A stretch of DNA of 64,000 nt from Leptodactylus fallax (GCA_947044405.1 CAMRHE010000358.1:124001-188000); one strand, 5' to 3'. Positions 9,945 to 23,174 are shown, counted from the first letter of the stretch. Notes: generated by a model from the letters alone, not told the origin. A program made the numbers and translations.

Positions 9945-11235
9945 CAATCATTGCCTGTAGTAATGGCACCTGTTTGAAATTGTTATCAGTATAAAAGACA
10001 CCTGTCCACAACCTCAAAAAGTCAAACTCCAAACTCCACTATGTTGAAGACCAAAGAGCTGTGGAAGGACACCAGAAACAAAATTGTAGACCTGCACCAG
10101 GCTGGGAAGACTGAATCTGCAATAGGCAAGCAGCTTGGTGTGAAGAAATCAACTGCAGGAGCAATAATTAGAAAATGGAAGACATACAAGACCACTGATA
10201 ATCTCCCTCGATCAGGGGCTCCACGCAAGATCTCAAGAATGGTGAGCAAAAATCCCAGAACCACACGGGGGGACTTAGTGAATGACCTGCAGAAAGCTGG
10301 GACTAACATAAGAAAAGCTACCATCAATAACACACTACGCCGCCAGGGACTCAGATCCTGCAGTGCCAGACGTGTCCCCTGCTTAAGCCTGTATATATCC
10401 GGGCCTGTCTGAAGTTTGCTAGAGAGCATTTGGATGTTCCAGAAGAGTATTGGGAGAATGTCATATGGTCAGATGAAACCAAAGTAGAACTGTTTGGTAG
10501 AAACACAACTTGTCGTGTTTGGAGGAGAGTGAATGCTGAGTTGCATCCAAAGAACACCATACCTACTGTGAAGCATGGGGGTGGCAACATCATGCTTTGG
10601 GGCTGTTTCTCTGCAAAGGGACCAGGACGACTGATCTGTGTACATAAAAGAATGAATGGGGCCATGTATCGTGAGAGTTTGAGTGTAAACCTCCTTCCAT
10701 CAGCAAGGGCACTGAAGACGAAACGTGGCTGGGTCTTTCAGCATATTGCCAGGGCAACGAAAGAGTGGCTTCGTAAGAAGCATTTCAAGGTCCTGGAGTG
10801 GCCTAGCCAGTCTCCAGATTTCAACCCCATAGAAAACCACTGGAGGGAGTTGAAAGTCCTTGTTGCCCAGCGACAGCCCCAAAACATCACTGCTCTAGAG
10901 GAGATCTGCATGGAGGAATGGGCCAAAATACCAGCAATAGTGTGTGCCAACCTTGTGAAGACTTACAGAAAACGTTTGACCTCTGTCACTGCCAACAAAG
11001 GATATATAACAAAATATTGAGATGAACTTTTGTTATTGATCAAATACTTATTTTCCACCATAATTTGCAAATAAATTCTTTAAAAATCAGACAATGTGAT
11101 TTTATGGATTTGTTTTCTGATTTTGTCTCTCATAGTTGAGGTCTACCTATGATGACAATTACAGGCCTCGCTCATCTTTTTAAGTGGGAGAACTTGCACA
11201 ACTGGTGGCTGACTAAATACTTTTTTCCCCCACTG
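9945..11235 (+). mobile_element. Tc1 element T3, 5'-truncated
   Basis: The right end is complete: the inverted terminus finishes TTTTTTCCCCCACTG at 11235, followed by TA. The subterminal segment TTACAGGCCTCGCTCATC...AAGTGGGAGAAC is typical of a widespread Tc1 family. No matching left TIR is found upstream of 9945; GC-rich repeat sequence lies there instead, so the left end is lost. The transposase inside is broken. Confidence 0.85.
10041..11020 (+). pseudogene. Tc1 transposase, frameshifted, second catalytic Asp deleted
   Basis: The first frame (10041-10412) gives the DNA-binding half, including [12 protein letters not shown] and T-L-R-R-Q-G-L. After R-R-V-P a one-base deletion near 10380 moves the gene into the frame that continues to 11020. 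That part shows W-S-D-E-T-K (first Asp) and [11 protein letters not shown] (Glu). The segment that should hold the second Asp is shortened: F-Q-H is followed directly by I-A-R-A-T-K, so the usual D-N-D-P-K-H stretch is absent. A few codons around S-R-M-V are also missing relative to family expectation. The protein cannot be catalytic. The C-terminus G-Y-I-T-K-Y is intact. Confidence 0.9.
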
Positions 11236-11237
11236 TA

Positions 11238-12117
11238 TGTTACAGGATCCATCTACATCTAATGGAATTCTCCATCACTTTTAAGCTTCGCTTAATTCCC
11301 ATCTCAGGTATGAAACATCATAATTCATCCAAATTGTATGTAAGAGTCCTTTCTCCGCTAGGCTGGAAACTTTCTACTGAATGACAGCTCTTTTAAAATG
11401 TTTATTTTTCAGATCATTGGAGAGTGATAGAGAATGGACTTGGATCATTACAAAACATGAAGATTCTTGTGTATGCAAAAGTATAGCAAGTGATAGCTGA
11501 CATAGATGGAGTTTCCTACAGTGCATTCAGCAGTAAAACTGGAAATAACATCAGGATGTATTCCCTCTAACGTGATTTTCTGATTGAAAACACAAAGGTC
11601 ACACTAAGGCTACGATCAGCGTAACACTTTTGGTATTGCTGTCTGCAAATCCATTGTTTCAAGGACAAACAGGGCGCAGCATCCACATTCTGAACTTTTA
11701 CAAGGGCTCATTTGTCAATTAATTCACAATAAAAAATAATGAAGTGTGCAGACGATACCGTATAAATTCTTTTATATAATGAAAGATGAATGCATATTGT
11801 ACATGCATAAAATGAATACGTCTGTTCAGATTAATATGTTCCATATCAATGATGAATAGGAGCAATTAAAGCAATTAAAGCTGTTAATCAGGATATATTA
11901 TAAAGAAATGCAAATATTTCTGAATAGAGTGAAACAATGATTAAACACATCAGGTCCTGCATATTACCTCATATAATGAAAAGTTTATTCTTTGCCAAGA
12001 TTATTTTAACCTGAAAAAAAAAAAAAGACAAAATACAAATATACATATACTGCAATTGTATACTTTTATATGTATATAGTATGTAAATACAATGAATGGT
12101 TATACTGTATATGGCTC
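11238..12117. other. Unassigned AT-rich sequence
   Basis: No gene or clear repeat is visible. Confidence 0.4.
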
Positions 12118-12275
12118 ATGCTATGTTCACACCTGTGCTCAGGTTTTTGTTCTTTGGGTCCACTTGGAGACCCCAAAAAATGGAAACTTAATCTGCTTTT
12201 CGCTCCGCATTTTTCAAGCAGAATGGGGGACTGAATCCCTAAACAATGATGAAACATAAATGTGCACCCAGCCTT
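12118..12275. repeat. MITE-like repeat related to 6228-6475
   Basis: CTATGTTCACACCTGTGCTC at the left and a GTGCACCCAGCCTTAGGC end at the right bracket a GGGTCCACTTGGAGACCCC core shared with the repeat at 6228-6475. It is shorter and diverged. Confidence 0.5.
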
Positions 12276-12303
12276 AGGCATATTTTACAAGGAGAGAGAC
12301 ATA

Positions 12304-12660
12304 GGGGCAGATTTATTATTAGTGTCATAAACTTAGAGGGGTTAAAACTAGACCAGGCACGAGATGCATGAAACTTATCACAGTGGCTCACCCTGTGTGA
12401 TAAATTTGATGCATCTTGCTTGCTCCTTCCCCCTTGGTTTTCTCCATTTACACCAATATTTTGTACCAATCTTTTATCAATCATTTTTCACATTGTCATT
12501 GTCATGTTCCATGTAGCTAAGACATGCTTTTTATGGTTCAGTCACATCCCTATTTCTAGCAACAGCGGTGCAAGGTGCAAAAATTGTCTGAGACACAAAA
12601 AATCTGGCACACACCTTTTATTCAGCACAAACTAACCCATCATTTTGTCTCATTTAGCTT
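12304..12660. repeat. Possible MITE relic ('GGGGCAGATTTATTA' type)
   Basis: GGGGCAGATTTATTATTAGTG begins a stretch with a partial internal palindrome (GATGCATGAAACTTATCACA / TGTGATAAATTTGATGCATC, 12362-12414). The palindrome supports a MITE relic. No outer right end was found. Confidence 0.4.
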
Positions 12661-13126
12661 TCTTAATCTGTCTACAGATAAGTTGATATTGATTTATAAA
12701 AGTAGCCACCTATAGTTGGCACTGAAGACTACCGCATTGATCCAAAAAAAATTCTGTATCTGCAAGAGAATCTTTCCTCAATCTAATAAATTGAATGGCG
12801 GTGAGCAGCTATGATAACAAACAGTTATATAAAGAAACAATTGCTGCTTGGAAGGCCCCTTGATACAAAATGTTTGCTAGACTATTTTGTCTTACTTATG
12901 CTCAATAAATAGAACCCAGACTTGTACAAAATGAGTAGATATCATCTTAGTCTCACTAGGCTTCTTCAAGTTCTGTGTTCAAACATGGATTATAAAGAAG
13001 TAGAATCTCATTGATTCCTTGGAACAAATTATTGTCCAAAAAGTTGGATAATAAGGGAATGAAAAGAAAATAAGCAAAAAAATTGTTGACCAATAATACC
13101 TATAACTGAACAGACAGAGCCCATAA
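12661..13126. other. Unassigned sequence
   Basis: No gene or element is recognised between the MITE relic and T4. Confidence 0.4.
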
Positions 13127-13128
13127 TA

Positions 13129-14423
13129 CAGTGCCTTGCGAAAGTATTCGGCCCACTTGAACATTTCAACCTTTTGCCACATTTAAGGCTTCAAACATAA
13201 AGATATAAAATGTGAAGTGGAACGAAATTTATTGGTTATTTTAAACTTTCGTAAAAAATAAAAAACTGAAAAGTGGGGCGTGCAATATTATTTGGCCCCT
13301 TTACTTTTAGTGCAGCAAACTCACTCCAGAAGTTCAGTGAGGATCTCTGAATGATCCAATATTGTCCTAAATGACTGATGATAAATATAATCCACCTGTG
13401 TGTAATCAAGTCTCCGTATAAATGCACCTGCTCTGTGATAGTCTCAGGGTTCTGTTTAAAGCGCAGAGAGCATCATGAAGACCAAGGAACACACCAGGCA
13501 GGTCCGTGATACTGTTGTGGAAAAGTTTAAACCCAGATTTGGATACAAAAAGATTTCCCAAACTTTAAACATCCCAAGGAGCACTGTGTAAGCGATCATA
13601 TTGAAATGGAAGGAGTATCAGACCACTGCAAATCTACCAAGACCCGGCCATCCCTCTAAACTTTTTGGCCACAATGCAAAATGATATGTTTGGCGTAAAA
13701 GCAACACAGCTCATCACCCTGAACACACCATCCCCACTGTCAAACAGGGTGATGGCAGCATCATGGTTTGGGCCTGCTTTTCTTCAGCAGGGACAGGGAA
13801 GATGGTTAAAATTGATGGGAAGATGGATGGAGCCAAATACAGGACCATTCTGGAAGAAAACCTGTTGGAGTCTGCAAAAGACCTGAGACTGGGACGGAGA
13901 TTTATCTTCCAAGACAACGATCCCAAACATAAAGCAAAATCTACAATGGAATGGTTCACAAATAAACATATCCAGGTGTTAGAATGGCCAAGTCAAAGTC
14001 CAGACCTGAATCCAATCGAGAATCTGTGGAAAGAGCTGAAAACTGCTGTTCACAAACGCTCTCCATCCAACCTCACTGAGCTCGAGCTGTTTTCCAAGGA
14101 AGAATGGGCAAGAATTTCAGTCTCTCGATGTGCAAAACTGATAGAGACATACCCCAAGCGACTTGCAGCTGTAATCGCAGCAAAAGGTGGCGCTACAAAG
14201 TATTAACTTAAGGGGGCTGAATAATATTGCACGCCCCACTTTTCAGTTTTTTATTTTTTACAAAAGTTTAAAATATCCAATAAATTTCGTTCCACTTCAC
14301 GATTGTGTCCCACTTGTTGATTCTTCACCAAAAAATTTAAATTTTATATCCTTATGCTTGAAGCCTGAAATGTGGCAAAAGGTTGAAAAGTTCAAGGGGG
14401 CCGAATACTTTTGCAAGGCACTG
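13129..14423 (+). mobile_element. Tc1 element T4, complete ends, internally deleted (1295 bp)
   Basis: TA flanks it at 13127-13128 and 14424-14425. The ends are CAGTGCCTTGCGAAAGTATT and its complement TTTTGCAAGGCACTG. The terminal inverted repeats are long: complementarity continues inward to about 13320 on the left and 14207 on the right (for example AAGTGGGGCGTGCAATATTA against its complement). It ends only 61 bp before the hAT-Charlie element. Confidence 0.93.
13475..14206 (+). pseudogene. Tc1 transposase with in-frame internal deletion and two stops
   Basis: It starts M-K-T-K-E-H-T-R-Q-V and keeps the first DNA-binding helices. At about 13664 it jumps in frame from P-S-K-L to F-G-H-N-A-K, dropping roughly 100 codons that include the first catalytic Asp. 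The rest keeps F-Q-D-N-D-P-K-H-K (second Asp) and [11 protein letters not shown] (Glu) and ends G-G-A-T-K-Y. Two stops interrupt it: TAA after R-S-T-V and TGA after H-N-A-K. Both are what C-to-T changes in CAA or CGA would give. It is non-functional, but the C-terminal 147 codons are still open. Confidence 0.9.
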
Positions 14424-14484
14424 TATGCTGGACTTATTGAGAAAACACTAAAACCCAAAGTACATTGGCACTATCCCTCTATAA

Positions 14485-17006
14485 CAGGGGTCTCAAGCTC
14501 GCGGCCCGCGGGCCAACTGCGGCCCTCGGGACAGTAGTTTGCGGCCCCCACCTCAATATCAAAGTTGATATGAGCTGAATGAACCTACCAATCATGGTGG
14601 GGTATATTGCTCTCGGAGGCAGGACATCAGCCGGGCTTATTGCGAACTTGCGCCATTACCCCGGGCTCAGAAGCGGAGGCAGCCGCGGAAATTGCTACTC
14701 AGCGGGACAGAAAAAAAAGCGGAAAAGACGCATCGGCTAAACACTGAAACAGTGACAACAAGTGGAATTATATATTACACAGCCCCAAACATGTCTTTTT
14801 CAAAGTCTGCAGTGAAGAGAAAGGTTGGTGATGAGCACAGACAATTTCAGGAAAAGTGGGAAGTGCAATATTTCTTTGTTGAGCACAGGGGCATCCCGAC
14901 GTGTCTTATTTGCACAGAGAAAGTTGCAGTGCACAAAGAATACAATTTGAAACGTCATTACACAACTAGACATGCTGAGGAGTATGCAAAATACCAGGGA
15001 GATGAGAGAGCTAATCTTAAAACATATCTACTGAGGCAACAAGATTTCTTTAAGAAAGCAACCAAAGAGAATGATGCAGCAGTCGAAGCTATCTACGTGG
15101 TTAGTGAGATGATTGCTAAAGCAGGAAAGCCATTCAAAGAAGGTGAATTTGTAAAAAAGTGCATATTACAGGCTGCAAGTATTGTCTGTCCAGAAAAGAA
15201 AGGTCAGTTTAGCAACATCAGCCTTTCAGCCAACACCGTAGCAGAGCGCATTTCTGACCTGTCAAGTGACATTTATGATCAACTGTGTCAGAAAGCAAAA
15301 TGTTTCAGTGTATACTCAGTTGCTCTTGATGAGACCATAGACTTCACCAACACTGCCCAGCTCGCAATCTATGTCGGTGGTGTTGATGACAATTTTGAAG
15401 TCATAGAGGAGTTGCTCACAGTGATTGCAATGCATGGCCAGACCACCGCTCAGGAGATATTTCACCAGCTGTGTGATGCCATTGAGAATGCCGGTTTGCC
15501 TTGGAGGAGGTTTGTTGGAATAACAACTGATGGAGCGCCATCAATGTCAGGGAGGAAAAATGGACTGGTGGCACTTGTTCAAAAAAACTGGAAGAGGAAG
15601 AAGGTGTGGAGGAGGCCATTGCTTTGCACTGCATTATCCATCAGCAGGCCCTTTGCAGCAAATGCCTGAAGTTTGACAATGTGATGTCTTTCGTTGTGAA
15701 ATGCATCAACCAAATCAGATCCAGGGGCTTAAAGCACAGAAGGTTTCGTGCTTTTTTAGAGTAAATGGAGTCAGAATATGGGGATGTGCTCTACTTCACC
15801 GAGGTATGTTGGCTCAGCAGGGAAAATATATTGAAGAGATTTTTTGAGTTGAGAGCGGAAGTGAAAGCCTTCATGGAGAAAGATGGGGTTGCTGTTCCTG
15901 TGCTAAGTGATCCAAAATGGCTCATGGACTTAGCTTTTTTTGTTGATATCACACAGGAGCTTAATGTACTGAACAAGAAGTTACAAGGCCAGGGGCAACT
16001 TGTCAGTGCTGCCTATGACAACGTGAGAGCATTCTCTACAAAACTTATGTTATGGAAAGCCCAGCTTTATCAGACAAACCTTTGCCATTTCCCAGCATGT
16101 AAGGCACTCATGGATGCAGGCACACCATTCAGTGGTGAGGAGTATGTGGATGTAATTTTGAAGCTACAGGAGGAATTTGATCACAGATTTGCAGACCTCA
16201 AGATGCACAGAGCCACATTTGAAATTTTTGCGGACCCCTTCTCCTTTGATGTGCAAGATGCCCCTCCTGTGCTTCAAATGGAGCTCATTGACCTGCAGTG
16301 CAACTCTGAACTCAAAGCCAAGTTCAGGGAGTTGAGTGGAAAAGCAGACAAGCTCGGGCAATTTTTGAGAGAATTGCCCCCCAGCTTCCCTGAGCTTTCC
16401 CGAATGTTCAAGTGGACCATGTGTCTTTTTGGGAGCACATACTTGTGCGAAAAGCTCTTCTCTACCTTGAACTTCAATAAGTCCAAGTACAGTACCAGAC
16501 TTACCGATGAGCATCTTTAAGCCCTACTGAGGGTCTCAACTGCTTCCTCCCTTAAGCCAAATGTGGCACGGCTATGCGAGAGTAAGCGCTGCCAAATGTC
16601 TAGCAGCAAGAAGTAGGCAGAAGAAGCCATGTTCAAAACAGTTTACGTTCAATTGTTACATTCATGTTCAGAAAGTTAAATGTTAATGAACTGTTAATAC
16701 AGACATTTGAATCTAATAATTACATTTCTCTAGTCAGCAACTATATGTGGTTTCTTCAGTCTTCTATATCTGCTGTATTATTATTATCATTTTCATTTTA
16801 TTTATTACTGATTGATTTATTTTTTTCTTATGAATTTGTTAATTTATTTTTATTTTTTAACACAAAATAAGATGAAAAAATAAAGACATTTGATAACATT
16901 GGAATGTTTTTTGTAAGAGTTTTTCTTGTGGAAAACCTGATGCGGCCCAGCCTCACCCAGACACTACCTCCAGCGGCCCCCGGGTAAATTGAGTTTGAGA
17001 CCCCTG
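14485..17006 (+). mobile_element. hAT-Charlie element, complete ends (2522 bp)
   Basis: Perfect 8-bp target duplications CTCTATAA flank it at 14477-14484 and 17007-17014. The terminal inverted repeats begin CAGGGGTCTCAAGCTC at the left and CAGGGGTCTCAAACTC read inward from the right. The 8-bp duplication and the CAGGGG end are diagnostic of hAT. It encodes one transposase, now broken. Confidence 0.96.
14791..16616 (+). pseudogene. hAT-Charlie transposase (GTF2IRD2-like), four lesions
   Basis: This is a BED/hAT transposase of the lineage that gave vertebrate GTF2IRD2. The ATG at 14791 (M-S-F-S-K-S-A-V-K-R-K) is preferred over the upstream ATG at 14692. A zinc finger reads C-L-I-C...H-Y-T-T-R-H. 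The catalytic regions are A-L-D-E-T-I-D (first Asp) and T-T-D-G-A-P-S-M-S-G (second Asp). The C-terminal dimerisation part has C-E-K-L-F-S-T-L-N and T-R-L-T-D-E-H-L. Lesions: a frameshift near 15595 (the frame resumes as V-E-E-A-I-A-L-H-C); a TAA before M-E-S-E-Y at 15762-15764; and a TAA after D-E-H-L at 16518-16520, probably CAA originally. Reading ends at TAG 16614-16616. Small internal losses around the insertion domain are also possible. The family call is secure. Confidence 0.92.
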
Positions 17007-17014
17007 CTCTATAA

Positions 17015-17480
17015 TGATGCAACTATCCATTGGACATTGCAGATCCTGTGACATCTATCCTCTCTCGCAACTATTTTCATGCTGTTATTTTACTGTTTAT
17101 ATCTTGTTTTTTAAATAGTTGATAAAAAAAAATGACGCAACTATACACTCTATAGACAAAACTGCTGGTGCTGTAAGACGAAACCGTGCCACTTGCCAAA
17201 AGCACCTAATATAGTACACAAGTATACCATAGACCTATTCTCATGATACCAAAATATCTGTCTGTATTTGCCACTGCCTAGTGTGTTTTCTTATGTGTAC
17301 TTGTACCCTGCTCACAATTGGGCATGCAGTGTTGTTTGTACATACAAACAGGGTCAGAATCCTATCTCCTAGCTGCCGATATGATTCAAAGTACCAAAGT
17401 GAACAGTGGGTGACAGAGGGCAATGGAGTCTCCAACAAAGACTCTGAAGCTGATGTGACCTAGCCTAAGGTACAGTAATC
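17015..17480. other. Unassigned sequence
   Basis: No gene or repeat is recognised. Confidence 0.4.
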
Positions 17481-17935
17481 AAACAATTGTAATTGTTGCT
17501 AATTTTTTTCTTTTTTATTCTACAAATGCATTTTACTTAAAATATTAAGAGGAAATACCTTGAATTCAACATTTTGCCTATACTCCTTTCCATTTTCTGG
17601 GATGATATTCAGGTGCTTGTTTGGCACAAAGTCCCTTCTTGCGCCAAATATGTGCCACTCATGCCCTGCCCACTACAATGTGCAAATGTGGGCAGAGTGG
17701 GACAGGGATCAGGGTAGGCCAAGGAGGGACGCCTCAGCACAAAAGATTTATTAAAACTCACTACAAGTTTCTACCTACTTCAGTTCCTACCTGCCACAGA
17801 TTTTCATTCTGGTGCTGGGACGTCCACAAAATTATTTAGAGGCCACAGGTTCTTCATAAATCTCCTATTTCTTGTGCCAGTCATGGCCTTTATTAAGTTT
17901 GGCACACAACATGCCAGTCTTAATAAATTCACCCC
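17481..17935. repeat. Possible MITE relic with AATAAATTC/GGGGTGAATTTATT-type end
   Basis: The right end AATAAATTCACCCC (17921-17934) and internal ATTAAGTTTGGCACA resemble the 'oxygen-style' GGGGTGAATTTATTAAGACTGGC ends seen in frog MITEs. GCACAAAGTCCC/GTGCCA segments suggest self-complementarity. The left end was not found. Confidence 0.35.
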
Positions 17936-18249
17936 AGTATTTCTACAACCACTGCCCTTCTTTACCCTCCTCTTTTTGAAGTGGACCTAATTCTGACTTT
18001 TGCCTTCGGGCCCCATGTATGTACATCCTTGCACAGTGGTCTAGCTCCTTTCAAAGTAAATGCCTAATGATGTATTGTCTTAGACTGTTCTTAGTACACT
18101 GTTTATTTATGGATATATTGAGTGAACACCTACCTACTTAATTGTTCATACAGATGTTCTTTGTAGTGTTAGCATAAGGGTTTTAAAAACACCAAGAATC
18201 AAGAATACTATAAAGAAATGATCATATACAAACATTAAAAGCGATCTTT
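17936..18249. other. Unassigned sequence
   Basis: Nothing was recognised before the L1 start. Confidence 0.4.
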
Positions 18250-18351
18250 CAAGGGTGTGGCCTACGCAGCGCAGGTGAACAGTCTCACTGTCAGGGAGCT
18301 CCTGCCCGAACTTGCTCCTTCAGCATCAGATTTAGCAGCCAGGCCACGCTA

Positions 18352-19636
18352 ATGGGCAAGAAACTGCCCAAAAAAGTAACTACAGGGACCCCTGCCTCTG
18401 GGGATTGTGCTAGCCAGCCATCCTTTGCCTCCTACCTCCTCCCTGGACCATCTCCACTGCGGTCCTCCACGCGGCGGCCGCCATCTTTGCTGAGCGATCC
18501 TGTAGCACCAGCACTTCAGCAGCTTCCTCCTGCAGCCTGTCGGGACTCTCCGGCTCCAGCAGTGTCTCAGGGCTCCACTCGCTCCCTGTCAGCCCCTGCC
18601 AGGTCCCGATGCAGGGAGATAGCGATCTCCCCTCCAGGCACTTCCTGTATTATCAAGCCAACGGAGCTCCACATGCATCAGCCACCTCTTCCCTACGCTG
18701 GGTCCCAGAGCGCTCCTGCCTCCTCTCTGCAGCAGCCTCACAGTATGGGAGATTTTACAGGACCTTCAGAATCCACAGGTCAGTCAGCAGCACTCACCAC
18801 CTGCTCTGCCTCCACCTGTCCCCTCCACTTCTGCAACTGTTCCTCCAGCCTCCTCTTCCTCAACCCTTGGATATGGCGCAAAACCTTCAACATCACACTA
18901 GCCACCTATGCTCTCTGCCATTCTTCCTCCAGCTGTCCCACCTCTCCTCTCTCCACCTGAAGATGCGGATATGGATTTGAGGGCGACCCCATCTATGTCA
19001 CTTTATGCTGTCATGGATATTGAGAGTGGGGCTCCACCATTGTCCCCCCTGCAACGTTATGGCAACCAGATTCCACCTTCTGCCTCCCCACCGCCTCAGT
19101 GGGTTCAGCTACTTGCTCATTTACCAACTAGACAGGACTTTCAGTTCATGGTTGACAAGGTCATAGGTGCTTTTCACAAGGAAATTTCTGCTCTGCGGAA
19201 AGACTTTCAGCAAATCAATATTAGGGTGGAGACCCTGGAGGAGGACCACGACCAGACACACCTTCATGTTTCCCGGCTACAGGCCTCAGTCCAGTCCCAA
19301 GTTGTCCAGGATATGCAGCGACATATTTAGGACTTGGACAATTGGGGGCGCCGCAACAACATCAGAGTCAAAGGCTTGCCTGAGGCCACTCAGGATGAGG
19401 ACTTACATGTCACGTTGGAAGTCATTTTCAACACTATTCTCCAGGAACCTCCCTCTCATAAGATTAAGCTGTACCGAGCCCATAGAGGCTTGCGCCCAAA
19501 GGGTTCAGGCCCGACTCCACGAGATGTTATTTGTTGTGTGCACGATTTTGCTCTTAAAGAGGCCATTCTCTCTAAAGCCCGCCAGCTCAAAGACTTTGAC
19601 AGCGCTAAAATTCAATTGTTTCAGGACCTCTCCTGA
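18352..19636 (+). pseudogene. L1/Tx1 ORF1 protein (RNA-binding), frameshifted
   Basis: ORF1p would bind LINE RNA as a trimer. The first frame (18352-18900) starts M-G-K-K-L-P-K-K and is rich in Pro and Ser, an unstructured N-terminus. A frame change follows, and the frame from 18908 holds a heptad-like coiled coil (I-S-A-L-R-K-D-F-Q-Q-I...V-E-T-L-E-E-D). A TAG at 19328-19330 interrupts it. Directly after comes N-W-G-R-R-N-N-I-R-V-K-G-L-P-E, the start of the RRM domain of L1 ORF1p, and then K-L-Y-R-A-H-R. The frame stops at 19636, but a readable tail (I-T-L-Q-K-L-R-H-L-R-P-L-L) follows the TGA, so a third lesion sits there. The domain order is correct for the family. Confidence 0.8.
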
Positions 19637-20261
19637 ATTACCCTGCAGAAGCTGCGACACCTTCGCCCTCTTCTTCAACTGGTCCTCTCTGAAGACTAAG
19701 AAACGCCAGCTGCCCTCCCGTGAACCTCGGACAGGAGGCCACGAGTGGACCCCCGCCTCCGTGATTGCTACGCAGGGGCATACTCTCCCCCCCTCCTCTC
19801 CTTTTCATTTTTCTTGTTTTTCTCCTCAGGTCCTTGGACTTTTTGATATCACTATGTTCCATAACGGCTGTCTGATAAGTCCCCCATGTTGCTTTTCCTG
19901 GCTATATTTACGGTTTTATTGTTTTTCACTGCTGCTGATTTTCATTTCAGTAACTTGTTGTTCTTGAGTAGGGTAGGTTGCTCCCTCCCTTACTGTGTAC
20001 CTTTTTGCCTTACACGACTCCACCCCCACTGTACCCAGTGGTAGTGAAACGTTAGTTTTCACTTTGTTCCTTCCCCCCTCCCTATATACCCTTACTCTAG
20101 ATTGTGTTTTCCCTTTCCCTTTCGGTGTAGAGACCTTTGCTCTAGTCCTGGCTGCGGTGGCCGGACCCTGTGGCCTCCCTCCTCCATTGCTTTCCTGGAT
20201 TACTGCTTTTCCTGGGTGAGATCTGCCGTGATCATATCTGTCCTGCATCTAATCTGTTTTC
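19637..20261 (+). other. Pyrimidine-rich inter-ORF spacer of the L1
   Basis: The plus strand is strongly C/T-biased (runs such as CCCCCCTCCTCTCC near 19788 and CCTTCCCCCCTCCC near 20070). The second L1 has a similar but much longer spacer at 28613-31027. No gene is seen. Confidence 0.65.
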
Positions 20262-20357
20262 ATGGCTAAGTGCGTTACGTTGAACGTCAAGGGCCTGAGC
20301 TCCAACGCTAAACAACGCATGGTTTTACGGGAGCTCCGGTCCCTACGGGCGGACATA
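20262..20357 (+). pseudogene. L1 ORF2 start (endonuclease N-terminus), cut by Tc1
   Basis: It reads M-A-K-C-V-T-L-N-V-K-G-L-S-S-N-A-K-Q-R and continues to L-R-S-L-R-A-D-I before running into the Tc1 end at 20358. The N-V-K-G-L motif is the first catalytic block of the apurinic-type endonuclease, with its metal-binding Asn. The expected Q-E-T-H block that should follow within about ten residues is absent. The fragment is non-functional. Confidence 0.85.
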
Positions 20358-21992
<1,635 letters not shown>

Positions 21993-21994
21993 TA

Positions 21995-22744
21995 TATATG
22001 TCCCATATGAATAAAAACATACAGTTAATATCCCCAGTTACATGCCAGTGGTAACCCCAAAACAAATACAATGCTATATAGAGTCCATCTAGAGACAATA
22101 TCCACCCACTGGAACATCCCACATATGAATAAACATAAATAAAGTCAGGAGGAAAGAAACTAATAAACAGAGCTTACCAACTTTTTTATCCCCATCTGTT
22201 CATACCTGTGTGCTACGATGTCCACAGACATACCGCCGTGTGTCCGAATGCATGCAGGTTCACCTTATATAGAGGGCTAGGCCGCCCATCAATGACGTGG
22301 TGTAACACACCCTCTCGTGATCACATGATCGGATTTGTGTGCGCATGCACAAAGCTTATTAGGATTGAAGATCGCTATGTAAGCAAACCTCCAATATATA
22401 ACACAGTGTCTTACTCGGATAAATCAGGTGACTAAAGAGCAGCACACTAGTAAGTTTACTTATCTCAAAGATGGTAAAATAAGTGGCACGATCGTTCACA
22501 ATCAGATATACCTATTTATATCAACCCCTGCCTTTTGTCTCATAGTTCCGATGGAGTACAGGCTACTGGATATCAAGCTCATAATGAAATAGCAGTATAT
22601 TAATGTCCCAATAATGCATAAGACTATAAAGAAGTCTTACATATAACAAGGGAGTATTTTTAATGACCAAATTAAATAATAATGTGATCTCAACATAAGA
22701 ATATAAACAAAACAAAACAATATCCTTATTGTGAGAATCTATTC
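21995..22744. other. Unassigned sequence; does not continue the L1
   Basis: No L1 ORF2 motif (QETH, SDH, FADD) is readable in any frame after T5. No gene is recognised. It may belong to another repeat (CGCATGCACAAAG near 22342). Confidence 0.5.
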
Positions 22745-22995
22745 ATCTCTTGATGTAGCCCATGATTTTATTTCCTTTGGCAGCAGCTGCCTAGCACTGG
22801 TTGCTAAAATTAAGTTTAGTTTCCAGCAATGTCCCCAATTCTATTCCTAGTGTTGTATTATTTAATATAAAATTGTAAGACTCGTTTCCACGGCCCATGT
22901 GCATAACTTTACATTTATTCACACTAACACTAATCTACCATTTCCAGCTTTCCTAAATCCCTGTGTAATATTACACTATGCACGTCTGAGCCTTT
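22745..22995 (-). pseudogene. CR1/L2-type LINE ORF2 fragment
   Basis: On the minus strand, N-K-C-K-V-M-H-M-G-R-G-N is followed about 20 residues later by a block ending T-K-L-N-F-S-N-Q-C, then A-A-A-A-K-G-N-K-I-M-G-Y-I-K. This is the stretch after the reverse-transcriptase core in CR1-like LINEs (KCKVMHLG ... KDLGV ... QC..A..KAN.ILG.I). A stop after N-Q-C and degenerate residues show it is dead. CR1 and related jockey-group clades cannot be separated from this short piece. Confidence 0.7.
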
Positions 22996-23174
22996 ACTAC
23001 ATATTCAACTATGCATCAGAGTGGTTTCCCCCTTCTATTTTGATGCTAGTATTAGGTGCACATGTACCATAAACAGTATTCTTGTCAAGAGTGATGCCAC
23101 TTTGTTGGTGGTTACAGTGCATAATGAGTATAGTGTTTACACCCAATTAGGTAATAGTTCTGTATGGGGGAAGT

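Larger units (their letters stand above)
18250..20357 (+). mobile_element. L1/Tx1-type LINE, 5' part only
   Basis: This piece contains the 5' region, ORF1, a pyrimidine-rich inter-ORF spacer (19637-20261) and the first 32 codons of ORF2. It stops exactly at the left end of Tc1 T5, and no ORF2 sequence resumes on the far side of T5 (from 21995). LINE copies are usually 5'-truncated with intact 3' ends; here the opposite holds. No target-site duplication can be assigned because the 3' end is missing. Confidence 0.8.
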
